A DNA stretch of 64,000 nt from Sphaerolaimus hirsutus (lineage: Eukaryota > Nematoda > Chromadorea > Monhysterida > Sphaerolaimidae): positions 1,054,001 through 1,118,000 of the forward strand of contig OZ038455.1 of NCBI GenBank assembly GCA_964036195.1, read 5' to 3'. A program made the position numbers and the translations under genes. Positions 33,488-45,600 of the stretch are shown piece after piece. The number at the start of each line of letters is the position of its first letter. Position 1 is the first letter of the stretch. The notes below the pieces were generated by a model. That model saw only the letters and a list, made by a program, of their open reading frames with translations, was not told the origin of the DNA and ran no database searches.

Positions 33488-34280
33488 CAGAGTTTTGAAA
33501 GTGTATTTACACTTACCCGAAATACCTGGGTAAATGGGTATTTATATTTACACTTACACTTTCATAAAATACCCATACACTTTTTTACACTTTCCTAAGC
33601 AAAATACCCGGGTACAGAAAGTGTATTTTTTCCTTTCAGATGACCCTGTTTTATGCTTTTGAGCAAGCAATTTTGTTTATTGCTTGTTCTTATGTACAAA
33701 AAATAACTGCACAGTGCACACATGCAGTTATGCATTGAATGTAGAAAATATGGCAAATGTACAAACTAGCCTTTGATTTCCAACCTTTGATCAGTACTCA
33801 TGGTATTCTACAGTTTCATCATACTTTTGTAAAAAGGACAAGATCAATGGAAATTCACCAGCTGGACACAAAGTCAACTGGCTTTTGCATTGACATTTGC
33901 TGCATGTCCATTCTTGCATTAAAACAGTGTGTATCGCATTGCTTAATGAGTAAAATATCAACACTGAAAAAGTGCCATTATTGGGGAACTTCATACCACT
34001 ACAGTATTTGTTACAGTCTGAAATGTTTCACAAAAGGCAGTAAAATGTGAAAAAATGCATGAAAATGACAAATAAATTGATCTAAAGGTGGAAACAGTTT
34101 TGTTTTCTAATGCTCAACAGTGAGAGCTCTTTCTAAAAAAAATTTACACTTACACTTTTTTACACTTTCCTAGGTATTTTTAAAATACCTTACACTTTTG
34201 GTATCCATACTCAAAATTTGGAAAGTGTATTTATGCTTACACTTACACTTTCCAAAAATACCGGTATTTTATGAACTCTG
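33488..34280. mobile_element. Family-E-like hAT (CAGAGTTTTGAAAGTG), diverged
   Basis: Ends CAGAGTTTTGAAAGTGTATT and the inverse of GGTATTTTATGAACTCTG. Both ends are filled with TACACTTACACTTT words. The flanks share only AAGT, so the duplication is not secure. Confidence 0.5.
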
Positions 34281-34547
34281 AAGTTTTTCCCGAAACTTCT
34301 TTTGTCCTTATTGGCACAATTTTCATTTTATTAACGATGATGCAATTATGGAGTGTTTCCTTCAAAAAAATGCATAGCATGCGGTCCGTGGAGTATACCT
34401 AGGTACTTTGGTATTTACCTTGGATGCACAATGTACATTGGCTGATTTTTTTGTGAAGTTGACATTATTGTATTCATCTTAGTGTATTTTATCAAAATAT
34501 CACCTAGGGGTTTATTATTTCGCCAGCAAAATTTTACAGCGATATTA

Positions 34548-34854
34548 CCGTACTACCTCCTATATAAGGTACACTTCCGATGACTTTTTTTCAGACTGGA
34601 AATTTTGAGGGGGGGGGGAGGTTGCAACGTACACAGACGTAACAAAATGCAAAAAACCGCCATTTATAAGACTCTGAGTGTGTAGACCCTGTTCTAACAT
34701 AACAGATATTGTTTTTCACGTGTCTTCTGCGTTTCCCGGAGCGTTTGCCATCTACGTACGTTCTTTATACACTGAAATTGGGGGGGGGGGGTATTTCGAG
34801 GGGGTTTATAAATTCATAGTGTCAATTTTGAGGGGGTATTTCGAGGATATACGG
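34548..34854. mobile_element. TA-target element (CCGTACTACCTCCTATA)
   Basis: Ends CCGTACTACCTCCTATA and the inverse of TCGAGGATATACGG, flanked by TA, with G runs inside. Confidence 0.65.
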
Positions 34855-35403
34855 TATTTAGTCACGGTTTATGTCCCATATCGGAATATGGGGTATACTC
34901 GGCGGACATGAATGATACTCTGCCATCGCACTGATTTAGGTCTCGTGTTGGAAGCGTGCAAATGATTATTAAATCATGCGCTTTCCGTAAAAAGGTGAAA
35001 AAGTCATCGATGTGAATAAGTAAATGAATAACATTATAACACAAACAATTTTGTCATCTTTTTCTGAAACTCACATGCGTTAACCATCGTTGGCACACTT
35101 CCAGCAGGAACCACGCGTGCAAGGTGCAAAGTAACCGAGTATACCATATTTCCTCAAAATACCCCTTCCCTGGGGTGATTGTTTCAGAGCGAGAATAAAA
35201 AAGAAGGATAGCCGATGGTTGTTATGTGTTATTTATATTCACTTGCATAGACCTCGTATAGTCTGAAATGAGTAAACATTATTTTATTTTATTTGATCCA
35301 AGAATACAAGTAATGTAAATATAATACACATACAAAAAGTAAAGTAAAGTTCCAATTGAGTAGCGAGTACCCGAACAATGAAATGATTGTGCAAACACAA
35401 ATA

Positions 35404-36620
35404 CCGCAAATCTTCGAATAAGACCCCCCTTGAATAAATCCCACCTGTTTGCGAGGTGAGGGAAAAATAACTCCCCCCTTGAATAACTCCCCCCTCTTGA
35501 ATAACGCCCCCCCCCCCTCAGGATGAAAACGATACAATACAAAAATACAAAAGAATATTAGCATAGAGCAGCGACAGCAGATACATTTTGTGTATGCAAT
35601 TGCAGTGTATACACATCTTTTTATTGTCGTTCGACAGTTAAATACCTTAATTACATGAGTTTACAGCAGAGTTGTACAAATACTGGTATTTTTGGAAAAC
35701 GTAAACGTAAACGTAAATACCTTTTCAAATTTTGGAGTATAAATACTCAAACGTAAGGTATTTTTAAAATACCTGGGAATACGTAAAATAAAACGTAAAC
35801 ATAAAAATTAATATTAAGTGCATCCACTATCACTGAATATAAAAAGAACATTTTTACAACATTATGTATGTTCCTATGATCTTCATTATCATCATCTGTT
35901 TACCTACATACCTGTATTTTACCTATATTTTATATAGAATTATGGGATCGGGATATTGAATTGGGATAGGATCGAAACCGGTTGAGATTTTGCGTCGTTG
36001 TCAACTAGTGCGTGTAGGGTCATATGGTGCCAATTCCTTAAGTGGAGAACAGCAAGTTGAATGGCATATGAAAAGTATAAAAAAACAGTAAATTTATAAG
36101 TGGCAAATGAAATGGCAAATTAAAGGACACATGGCAGGTCACAAGTAGACACTAGTTTTTGACTTTTGACTTAATTTCACTTCTCACTCATAAATTTACA
36201 TTCCTCTCAAATTTTTACTTATAATTTTTAAATTGTTCCAGTTCTCCACTTAAGCATGATTAACTCATCATAATACACTACATTTGTCAAATAATACAGT
36301 TCCGTTAACTTATTTTTTACGTTTTCTCTGGTACCCGAGTAATTGTGCCAGGAAAACGTAACAAAACGTAACGGTATTTTTGGAAAGCGTAAACGTAAAC
36401 GTAAGTATAAATACCCGAATAACCGGTATTTCGGGTAAACGTAAATACGTTTTTGCAACTCTGGTTTACAGACTGCACCCATACAATGAATTAAGTCCAA
36501 GTTATATTTACAAGGAAACAAAAACCCCCCCTTCAAATAACTCCCCCCTTGAATAACTCTCCCCTTAAAAACGTCTGAGGAAAAAATAACTCCCCTGGGG
36601 TCTTATTCGAGGATTTAGGG
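35404..36620. mobile_element. TA-target element (CCGCAAATCTTCGAATAAGA) with nested hAT
   Basis: Ends CCGCAAATCTTCGAATAAGA and the inverse of TCTTATTCGAGGATTTAGGG, flanked by TA. It lies 9 bp beyond the inferred stop codon of the MAM gene. A hAT sits inside at 35667-36463. Confidence 0.85.
35667..36463. mobile_element. hAT-type element, family E
   Basis: Ends CAGAGTTGTACAAATACTGG and the inverse of ACGTTTTTGCAACTCTG, with a perfect 8-bp duplication GTTTACAG (35659-35666, 36464-36471). ACGTAAAC words fill both ends. A fold-back MITE (TGGTGCCAATTCCTTAAGTG, about 36025-36255) is nested inside. Confidence 0.93.
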
Positions 36621-36629
36621 TAACTCGAA

Positions 36630-39600
36630 TCACTGTGGAGGGCAGACCCTTTCACTGGCATCGTTAGGGTCGGTTCCATCTGGCCGCAGCAGCTGGATGT
36701 CGTCTATGCCAAAGGCACCCTGGTTTTTGCCCTCGTTTCGCAGAACCAGGTAAATCTAGAATGACACAGGCAGTTTCAACTGGGAATGTATACTGATTGG
36801 ACTGAAAAGGTGATGTTAAAGTGCCGTGGTATTGGTGCCTGGTGCCTGCCTAGCACCAAAGCAAAAAGCACCATTCACAGCAACAAATACGCATGTGGAT
36901 GGTCAAGCCTATTCCGCATGTAAGCCCATTCCGCATGTAGACCCATTATAGACACATTATACCCACAAGGGTAAGAATGGGGGGTGGGGGACCCCACCCC
37001 AAACTGCCCAGTTATCTATCTATCCCTGGCGCAAACTTTTTTGGCTAAATTCCCCTGAACACCCCCCCCCCCAATTGCCTAGCTATCTAGCTATCCGGAG
37101 TGCTTTTGAGCAATTTTCACACAAAATCACTATAATTTTCATACTTCTTATAGATTTTCACTTTCAAAATAACTAGATCATGTGTTTTATTACCTACTTT
37201 CAGCATACCAGGTAGGTATAAATATTTTCCGGGTCGACATGCGGGATGGGTTTACATGCAGAATAGTGCAGTGAAGCGCCCATGTGGATGCGCAGTGAAG
37301 TGTCATGAAGTGTCTCCACTATTCTGAATGCACCTGAAGCATGCAGTGAAGCTAGGTGAAGCACGTGGAAGATACTTCACCCATAATTTCGTGGTTTCGT
37401 CAGTTCACGCACATCCAGCCTGCTTCCCGACCCATTTTCGCTGCGATGGCTCAGACATTTGGTACATTGTTGCCATGGCGCCATTGGCACTGAGTGCTGG
37501 ATGTCAGAAAAGCACCATGGCGCTCTTGACATTTGACTAGTGATGGAAAAAGCGCCAGACTTTTGGCGCCAAGCGCCAAAAGCGCCATGGCGCTTTTCCG
37601 ACCCCCAGCGCCAAGCGCCAATGGCGCCAGAGCAAAATAGCGCCAAGCGCCAAAAGCGCCATGGCGCTTTTCTGAACCTCAGCGCCAAGCGACAATGGCG
37701 CCAGAGAGTGATGGCGCCAAGCGCCAATAGCGCCAGCACCAAAAACCTTTTATTCTGCATTTTGTTTGTAAATAGAATAATCAATTCGTAATTGTGACAT
37801 ACCGCTGATGTCGCAGTAGTTGATTTAACTTTTGCCATTAAAGTTCAGTCAACCACTACATCATTAAAATCCCAAGGTATACACCTATTTTTCAGCCAAA
37901 CAGCCGTACGATGATAGGTCCTAAATATTGTATCCCATTTAGTCATGTTTAATACCAGTTATGGGTATGTAAATACTTATTCTTTACATGATACTTTACG
38001 AAAATTCCTGGCGAAATAATAAACCACCCGCTCGAAATACCCCCATCAAAATTTGCACTCGGAAAAAATAAACCCCCTGGTGGTATATCGAGGAAAGACG
38101 GTATATTCATTTGCCCCGAATATTACCTAATCAATATTTAGGTAATATAAATGTCCCTTTACACCCTTATATTTAACAATATTTATACAGTTAATCTCAA
38201 AATTTATCAAATGGCTTGTCCATTTTCACTGAATCATAAGAATTTTATAATCATGCTTGGAGCTTTTTTGGCGCTATTTAAAATGCCGGCGTCAGGCGCC
38301 AATAGCGCCACCAGAAAATGGCGCCAAGCGCCAAAAGCGCCATGGCGCTTTCTCAGATCCCAGCGCCAAGCGCCAATGGCGCCAGAGCGTTTTAGCGCCA
38401 AGCGTCAAAAGCGCCATGGCGCTTTTTGCTTTGGCGCTAGCGCCAGGCGCCAGCGCCATGGCGCTTTTCCATCACTACATTTGACACTACTGTATTTCTC
38501 TGTGTAAGGAACCCGGGTGCTACACAAAATTGAGACACCGTCCAGCAACCTTTTTTAAAACTTGTAAATATAACACCTGGGTGTTAGGTCAGGGGGTGTT
38601 ATACATGGAAAAACCTTCAAAGTCAGTGGAAAGAGAGCGGTTTTCTTTTTATGATACACGTCCCTACATATTAAAGCTTCTTTTTCTTTGGTTCCCAGTG
38701 TGCAGCAATTCAATGGGAAAATGCATGCCACAGAATTACAACAATAGCATGTGCTATGCACAATATTTAAGCAATTCAAATTGGGTGATATTTTTGAAAC
38801 CTAGCATATACCACCCTGGGGGTGCTATGCAGCTGTGTAACACCCCGGGTGTTGTGCACAGGGGGGGGGGGGGGGTCCTTTACACAGAGAAATATGGTAA
38901 TGTCCTGGCGTTTTTTACATCACTAGACTGAATTCTATACAAAAGAATAGAATGTTGCACCCATTCACTATTAGTAAAACTGGTGATGGAAAAGGGAGTG
39001 CTAGCAGGATAATCACAGCAACAAAAAGGGAAAATATATTTATGGATGGACGGTCATGAATTTTTTGAAATAACATTAATCACAAATTGACCCCAAAAAG
39101 TGTCACCATGGGGCAGTCCCAAGCCCTGGAAAGTGTGAAGTAAAGTGTCAAATGTAAAGTCAAATGCAAAGTAAAGCATCAATCAAAACAAAAAAGGAAA
39201 GATTCTATTACTGAAATTTGCATTTGCAATTGACAGTTTACTTTGCATTTGACTTTACATTTGACACTTTATTTCACACTTTACAGGGTTTGGGACTGCC
39301 CCCATGTCAGAATTGTCACCAACCTTCTGCGTTCCCTGAGGAATGAGAATGGAATGTGTGAGCCACTGTTGTTCACTGGGATCTGCTTGTCTGTCTGTTT
39401 CAAATGGACAATTGTCGGGACCGTCCAAGCAGATCTGTGGACAGGTATTTTAAAGGTACATTTTTGTGACATTGCAAATACACATCATAATATGTAAAAA
39501 TGGCATGAAAATATGCTAATGCCAGACATTCTGGCAGATGGGCTTATTTAAAAAATATTTTAAGGAAAAGGAAATAAAAAGGAAAAACATTTTTAGTTGG

Positions 39601-42600
39601 TGATTTCTTGAGTTCACTGAGAATTGAACAAAATATTCAGGTCCACCCAGATTGAAAAACAACACTGTTTATAAGAAAATATGGTCAAGCATGCTGCAGG
39701 ACAATAATAATGAACCAAAATCAAACAGTATTGCAGTATCAGAAAACATTCTCACAGCAAAGCATGTGTCCAAAACTAAATACTTATGTCTCTTTCGATA
39801 ACACGCGCGCAGGATACTTATGCACACACTTTCACCAAAAAAAATATTTACAAGGATAAAGGAGGAGTCACTACAAGCAACATATGTTTTAGTCTCCTGA
39901 AAAGTTCTTCCTTTTTGGAACAATTCGTATTTTATGAATGCTGACCTCATAATTATGGAGTATTTCATTCAAAAGAATGCCTAGTGTGTGATTCACATAT
40001 AGTCGGCAGACATGATACTCTACAAATAGATATGATTCATGTCTTCGGCTGGCAGACAGCCAACCGAAAACTTATGAACCGATTGCCCACCGCACTTCAT
40101 CCCGACTCGGGACCGGTTCAGTCAGCCGCAGTTCAGTGCGGACTGCGGTTATGACGTCATGATGGAGTGTTACCTTCAGAAAAAAGTAGGCTATAATGTC
40201 ACCCGAGTATAGCACCATATTTGCTCGAAATACCCCCAGGGGCCAGATTTAATTCTCCCTACAGATTTGTAGGGTAGGGTGTACGCCCGACAGATTTTTT
40301 AAAGTTGAGCCGCATCGACGCACATGCACCGCGAGCAAGGGGGTTCGTAAAATATACGAAAACATCCCTTAAGGTCGCCGATATTGCAATATGACGTATA
40401 TCGCTTCGATTTTGGCACGTAAATCATGTTTTCGTCATTTCTTGGCCGTCAGCCAATTCGTTTTTTATTTTATTTTGTCGGGCGGGTTATGCATAAGTCG
40501 CGCTTTTGTGTAGTCAAGGTGGTCACTTTTTTAGTGTTCACTGTCTGCAACCGAAACCATGAGGGCAGCGACAAGAAAGGAATGCATGCACGAGCGTACA
40601 AAAGCGCGACTTATGCGAGTAACCCGCCCGACAAAATAAAATAAAAAAACGAATTGGCAGACGGCCAAGAAATGCCGAAATCGTGATTTCCGGGCCAAAA
40701 TCGAAGCAATACATGTCATATTGCAATATCGGCGACCTTAAGAGATAGTTTCGTGTATTTTACGAACCGCCTTGCTCTTGCTGCACGTGCGTCGATGCGG
40801 CTGAACTTAAAAAAATCTATCGGGCGTACGCCCTACCCTACAAATCTGTAGGGAGAATTAAATCTGGCACCAGGGGGTTTATTTTTTCAGAGTGAGAATT
40901 TTGATGGAGTTAAACGAGGGGGGCCATCTCGAGGGCGGGAGCGATTATTTCGCCAGAAATTTTTTGAAATCCCAGTACTAAATTGTTGTCTGAAACGTAC
41001 GCAGACGTCGAAAAATGCAACAAAAATTGCCATTTATAAGACTCAAGTGACTTGTATAAGTGTGTAGACGTATAAACACTGTTCTCACATAACAGAGTCA
41101 TCGTTTTTTTTAACGTGTGTTCTGCATTGCCCAGATGACAAACCGCAGCCTTTGTCATTTACGTTCTCTATACAATAAATTGGGGGGGGGGGGTATTTCG
41201 AGGGGGGGTTTATAAGTTCATAGTGTCCATTTTAAGGGGGGTATTTCAAGGGGGGGGGGGGGTTTCCTCGCTCTAATAGCTTTCTCACCTGCCCAAACAT
41301 GTCCCAAGTAGCTTCATAATGTTTGAATCTCAACACTCTGTCTTCGCTGAAGGTGAGTTCTTTTGATTCCATCGCAGCCACATCTCCGGGAAACAAATAC
41401 GTCGCCAGGTATGCATCATTCAGGTTGCCTTCAGCTGCGAACGTGGGGGTATTTTTAGAGCTAATTTCACATTGTGGCCACACAAGCTACCGTATTACCT
41501 CGAATTAATTATTATATGGGGGTTAATTATTTCACCAGCAAATTTTGAGGGGGGGGGGGGGGTTAATTCGAGGGGGGTTTATTCGAGGGAGGGGTTATTC
41601 TAGGGGGCTCTTTTATTTCGCCAGAAATTTTACGGAATTCCACATACTGCAACGTAGAAGAATGCACTAATGATAGAAAGTGTTTATGGTGAAACTGAAG
41701 TGTATATGGACATATAAATATAACTGTATATGTGCATGAACCCTGTCCTCAGGGGTCTGGTAGGGTGGGGGGGGGGGGTCGGGGGGGTTACCCCCCCCCC
41801 CAAACGCTCCAGCTATCTATCTATCCCGAAGGCCGCTCAGCTATCTATCTATCCCGAGGTGAAATTTTTGGCTACTACCCCTGAACCCCCCCCCCCAAAT
41901 CACCAGCTATCTATCTATCATGGAGCGATTGTTGAGAAATTTACCATAATTTTCACTCAAAATCACTACTTTTCATACCTATTTATATATTTTCACTGTC
42001 AAAATCATCAATGTGTATGTCTTATCTAGCATAGAAAAAATCTCTGGGAGATTTATATTTAAAAAATCTCAGAAAATCTCAGAAAATATAAGATTTTCTG
42101 AGATTTATATTTTTTCCATGATTTTCCAGAGAGATTTAATTATATTTTCTCATGATTGAGAAAGTCTCTCGAGAAAATCTCTCTATATTTGCCCATTTTC
42201 ACCTTCAAATTCACTAGTTCATGTGCTTTTTGCCAGTTTTCATCTATTTTTAGCTATTTATATTTTTGCTCATATACCAATTTTTGGCTATTTTCCCTCC
42301 ATTTGTAGTTTTTCCTTCCTTTTTCTGTTCTATGGCATGAAAGAGCCAATAAAAAAGTTATCTGAAATACATTTTCTGTACTCAAGTACTTTCAGGAAGT
42401 ATACATAAAAGAGAGTACTGGTATGTTTTCAGAGGAAATATAGATGTATTTACTTAGTACTCAAGTATTTGTATTTTTTAGTAAACGTAAATATGTTTAA
42501 CCCCTGGACCATACTGAACCCTTGCAGTCCCATGAAAACCCAGTGCTCAAGTATGGGGCTGTATTTAAGCGCTGAGTCTGAATTGGCGCTGGGTGTGCTA

Positions 42601-45600
42601 CTTGTGCAACGGGTAAACTTATGCACTGGGTTCGAGCCGTTTTAACGACAAAACAGTTGACAGCATGTTTTGGAAATATAGTTATCAAATTTTGGTGAAA
42701 AAGTCATCTGATAAATTCTGTGGGGATCAGCACATGTGAAAGTAATTTATTCTACTATGAGGAAAAATGTGCCTAAACCATATTTTTGTTCATTATTCAG
42801 ATACTAAATACATGATAGTACAAAGTTAGCCATCATAAAATAATATGCTATTATCATATGAAATTGTGAATGAAAAAGTCAAACAACACATAATGTGCTT
42901 AATTTCTACTATCAATGGCTCAAACACCTTGAAATATTGATTAAATCATACTTTAAGTTGAGAGATTTTATGAGATTTTTTTGAACTGCAAGAGATTTTC
43001 TCAGAGATTTTATTATATTTTCAAAAATGACCCAAGAGATTTAATTATATTTTTTGCTTGAGAGATTTTCTGAGATAATATTTAATTATATTTTCTCAAA
43101 ATCAGTCGTTTTTTTCAATGCTAGTCTTATCACACATTTTCAGCTATTTTTGGCTATTTATGTGCTTATTTGTACCTACTCTTAACCTATTTTTAGCTAT
43201 GTTTCACCTATTTTTAGCGATTTTTTCAACTTTTTTGGCTTCAAAACCTAAAAATATCCTATATATTGTACCCCCCCAAATTTTTTTCCAGCTATCTATC
43301 CCTCTGGAGGAGCGATTTACTATCTATCTGAACCCCCGCGGGGGTCCAAATCTACAAGACCCCTGCCTGTCCTCATGTCACTCAGTCATTAGTTTTAATG
43401 TGTGTTCTGCATTATACAGATCACAGACGGTGGTATTTGTTGGGGGGGGGGGGTATTTTGAGGGGGGTTTATTATTTCCCCAGCCCATTTTGAGGGGGGG
43501 GGGTTAATTCAAGGGGGGATTAATTTGAGGTAATGCGGTAGTTTTCAACTGAAATTTTGAAAACTTGTAAATCAGCATTGAATGCATTTGAGTTTTCTAG
43601 AATTAGGTGCCCGTCATCTACAGTTGACAGAGAGTAAAAATGACTCATTCTAGAAAACTCAGTTACGCTCAATGCTGATTTACGAGTTTTCAAAGTTTCG
43701 GTTGAAAACTAGCTTGTGTGGCCACATTCAATTCATATTTGTATTTTCTTATCCTGGCTGAAACAGAAATGTTGGCCTAAAAAATGGTGAAAAAATGGAA
43801 AGACGTCTCCACTAGTAGGGGAGAAAAAGTCGATGAAAAAATGGAAAGTCGCCCTTCCATTAGAAGAAATACAGTATGTATTGTTTGTCCAAAGCAACAA
43901 AGGTTATCGAGATCAAGGTGTCCAACACAAAAAAATACCGTATTACCTCGAATTACCTCCCCTTGAATTAACCCCCCTCAAAATACCCCCAGGTGTTTTC
44001 GAGCTGAGGAAAAATACCCCCCCCCCTCGAAATACCCTCGTCTGGAATAATGTACATCATGTATGCAATGTAAATACATGATGTAAATATTTATTGATGC
44101 CAATTTGCATCGCAGATACACATACGCTAATATGCGTACAGATGTCTAAATATTAGGTTGTAAACTAAATAACCTTAATTTTTTTGCGATTTCACAGTCA
44201 TGCGTCCCATTCTGTTGTACATTGGCGGATATAAATACCGTTCGAGTATGTTGGGGTTTGGGGTTGGGGCTATGACGAATCTTTTTTGTTTCCTTGAATA
44301 ATCCCCCAGTCCCGAGATAAGGGGGGTCTATAAAAACATGGTCATTTTGCATTGCCGATCTTGCTGATTGAGTTAGAAGCTTAATAACTCATTCATTTCT
44401 AGGCCAATTTGAACCGTTCAACACTTAAAATGATCGGGACAACCATCAGATTCTATGTTTGACGTCGTATTGGTGATGCCAGAATTTCTTATGCCGATTT
44501 GACCCGGTTTTTAGACGAGTAAAATAAAGTTAACTGAACATGCTATCGTTTACTTTACACCACAAGAAGTCGTATACCAAAAGAATGAGTTCAATATCCC
44601 TTTCCAATAAAAAGTTATAGCACTTCAAACTTTCGCCTCCCATCCACATAAATAACCGCATGAAGAATGATGTGTGCAATGTCAAAACTCTAAATCCGTT
44701 TCTCAGCCGATTTTCACCGATGAACACTTAAAATGATCTCAATAACCTGGAGATCCCATTGTGATGCTCAGGTTATCTCTATGCATTTTCAAAATGATAA
44801 TTTCATACAAGAGTTCGCAATATTTTCTTGTATGGGAAATCTAATTAAATGTACAGATTATCTGAAGATTACAATGGAATCTCCAGGTTATTGTGATCAT
44901 TTTAAGCGTTGATCGACCCAGATCGGTCCAGAAATGGATGATGTACGGAGCTTCAAAAGATCCGTTGAACGTCCAGATCAGCCGTTCAAAATGACACCTT
45001 TTTATAGACCCCCCTTATCTCGGGACTGGGGAATTATATGAGAAAACAAAAAGATTTTGTCATAGCCCCAACCCCAAACCCCAACATACTCGAACGGCAC
45101 TAATATCCGCCAATGTACAACAGAATGGGACGCATGAATGTGAAATCGCATAAAATTAAGGTTATTTAGTTTACAACCTAATATATACACACTATATCCT
45201 AAATTTTTTTCTATCTTATTAGTAATTGAATACCAGTTTTGGGTATGAAAAAGCATAAATACTGTTTACTATGAATTTGAAAAAAAATTCTGACAAAATA
45301 ATAACCCTCCTCCCGTCGAATAAGCCCCCCTCGAGCTACCCCCTGCAAAATATCCACTCTGTAAACATAATTTTCAAGAAAACATAACAAAATTTCCACT
45401 CGGATTTCCCCCCTGGGACTATATCGAGGAAATACTGTATTCAATTTTCATGACAAAAAGAAGGTTGAAAAGGCTCTTGTATCAGTGCATTTAATAAACC
45501 CAACTTTATCCTTGACTAACGTCCGCTGCGGATGCCGGTGACCATGTTCTTGTACCTGCCCCGGGTGCTCTCCAAGCCCTGCGACACTATGGAGCTGAGC

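Larger units (their letters stand above)
41490..43538. mobile_element. TA-target element (CCGTATTACCTCGAATTA), three-level nest
   Basis: Ends CCGTATTACCTCGAATTA and the inverse of TTAATTTGAGGTAATGCGG, flanked by TA. A hAT of family G (41750-43366) sits inside, and within it a hAT of family F (42027-43122). The local inverted copy at 43700-43735 shows the empty TA site (ACTAGCTTGTGTGG). Confidence 0.85.
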
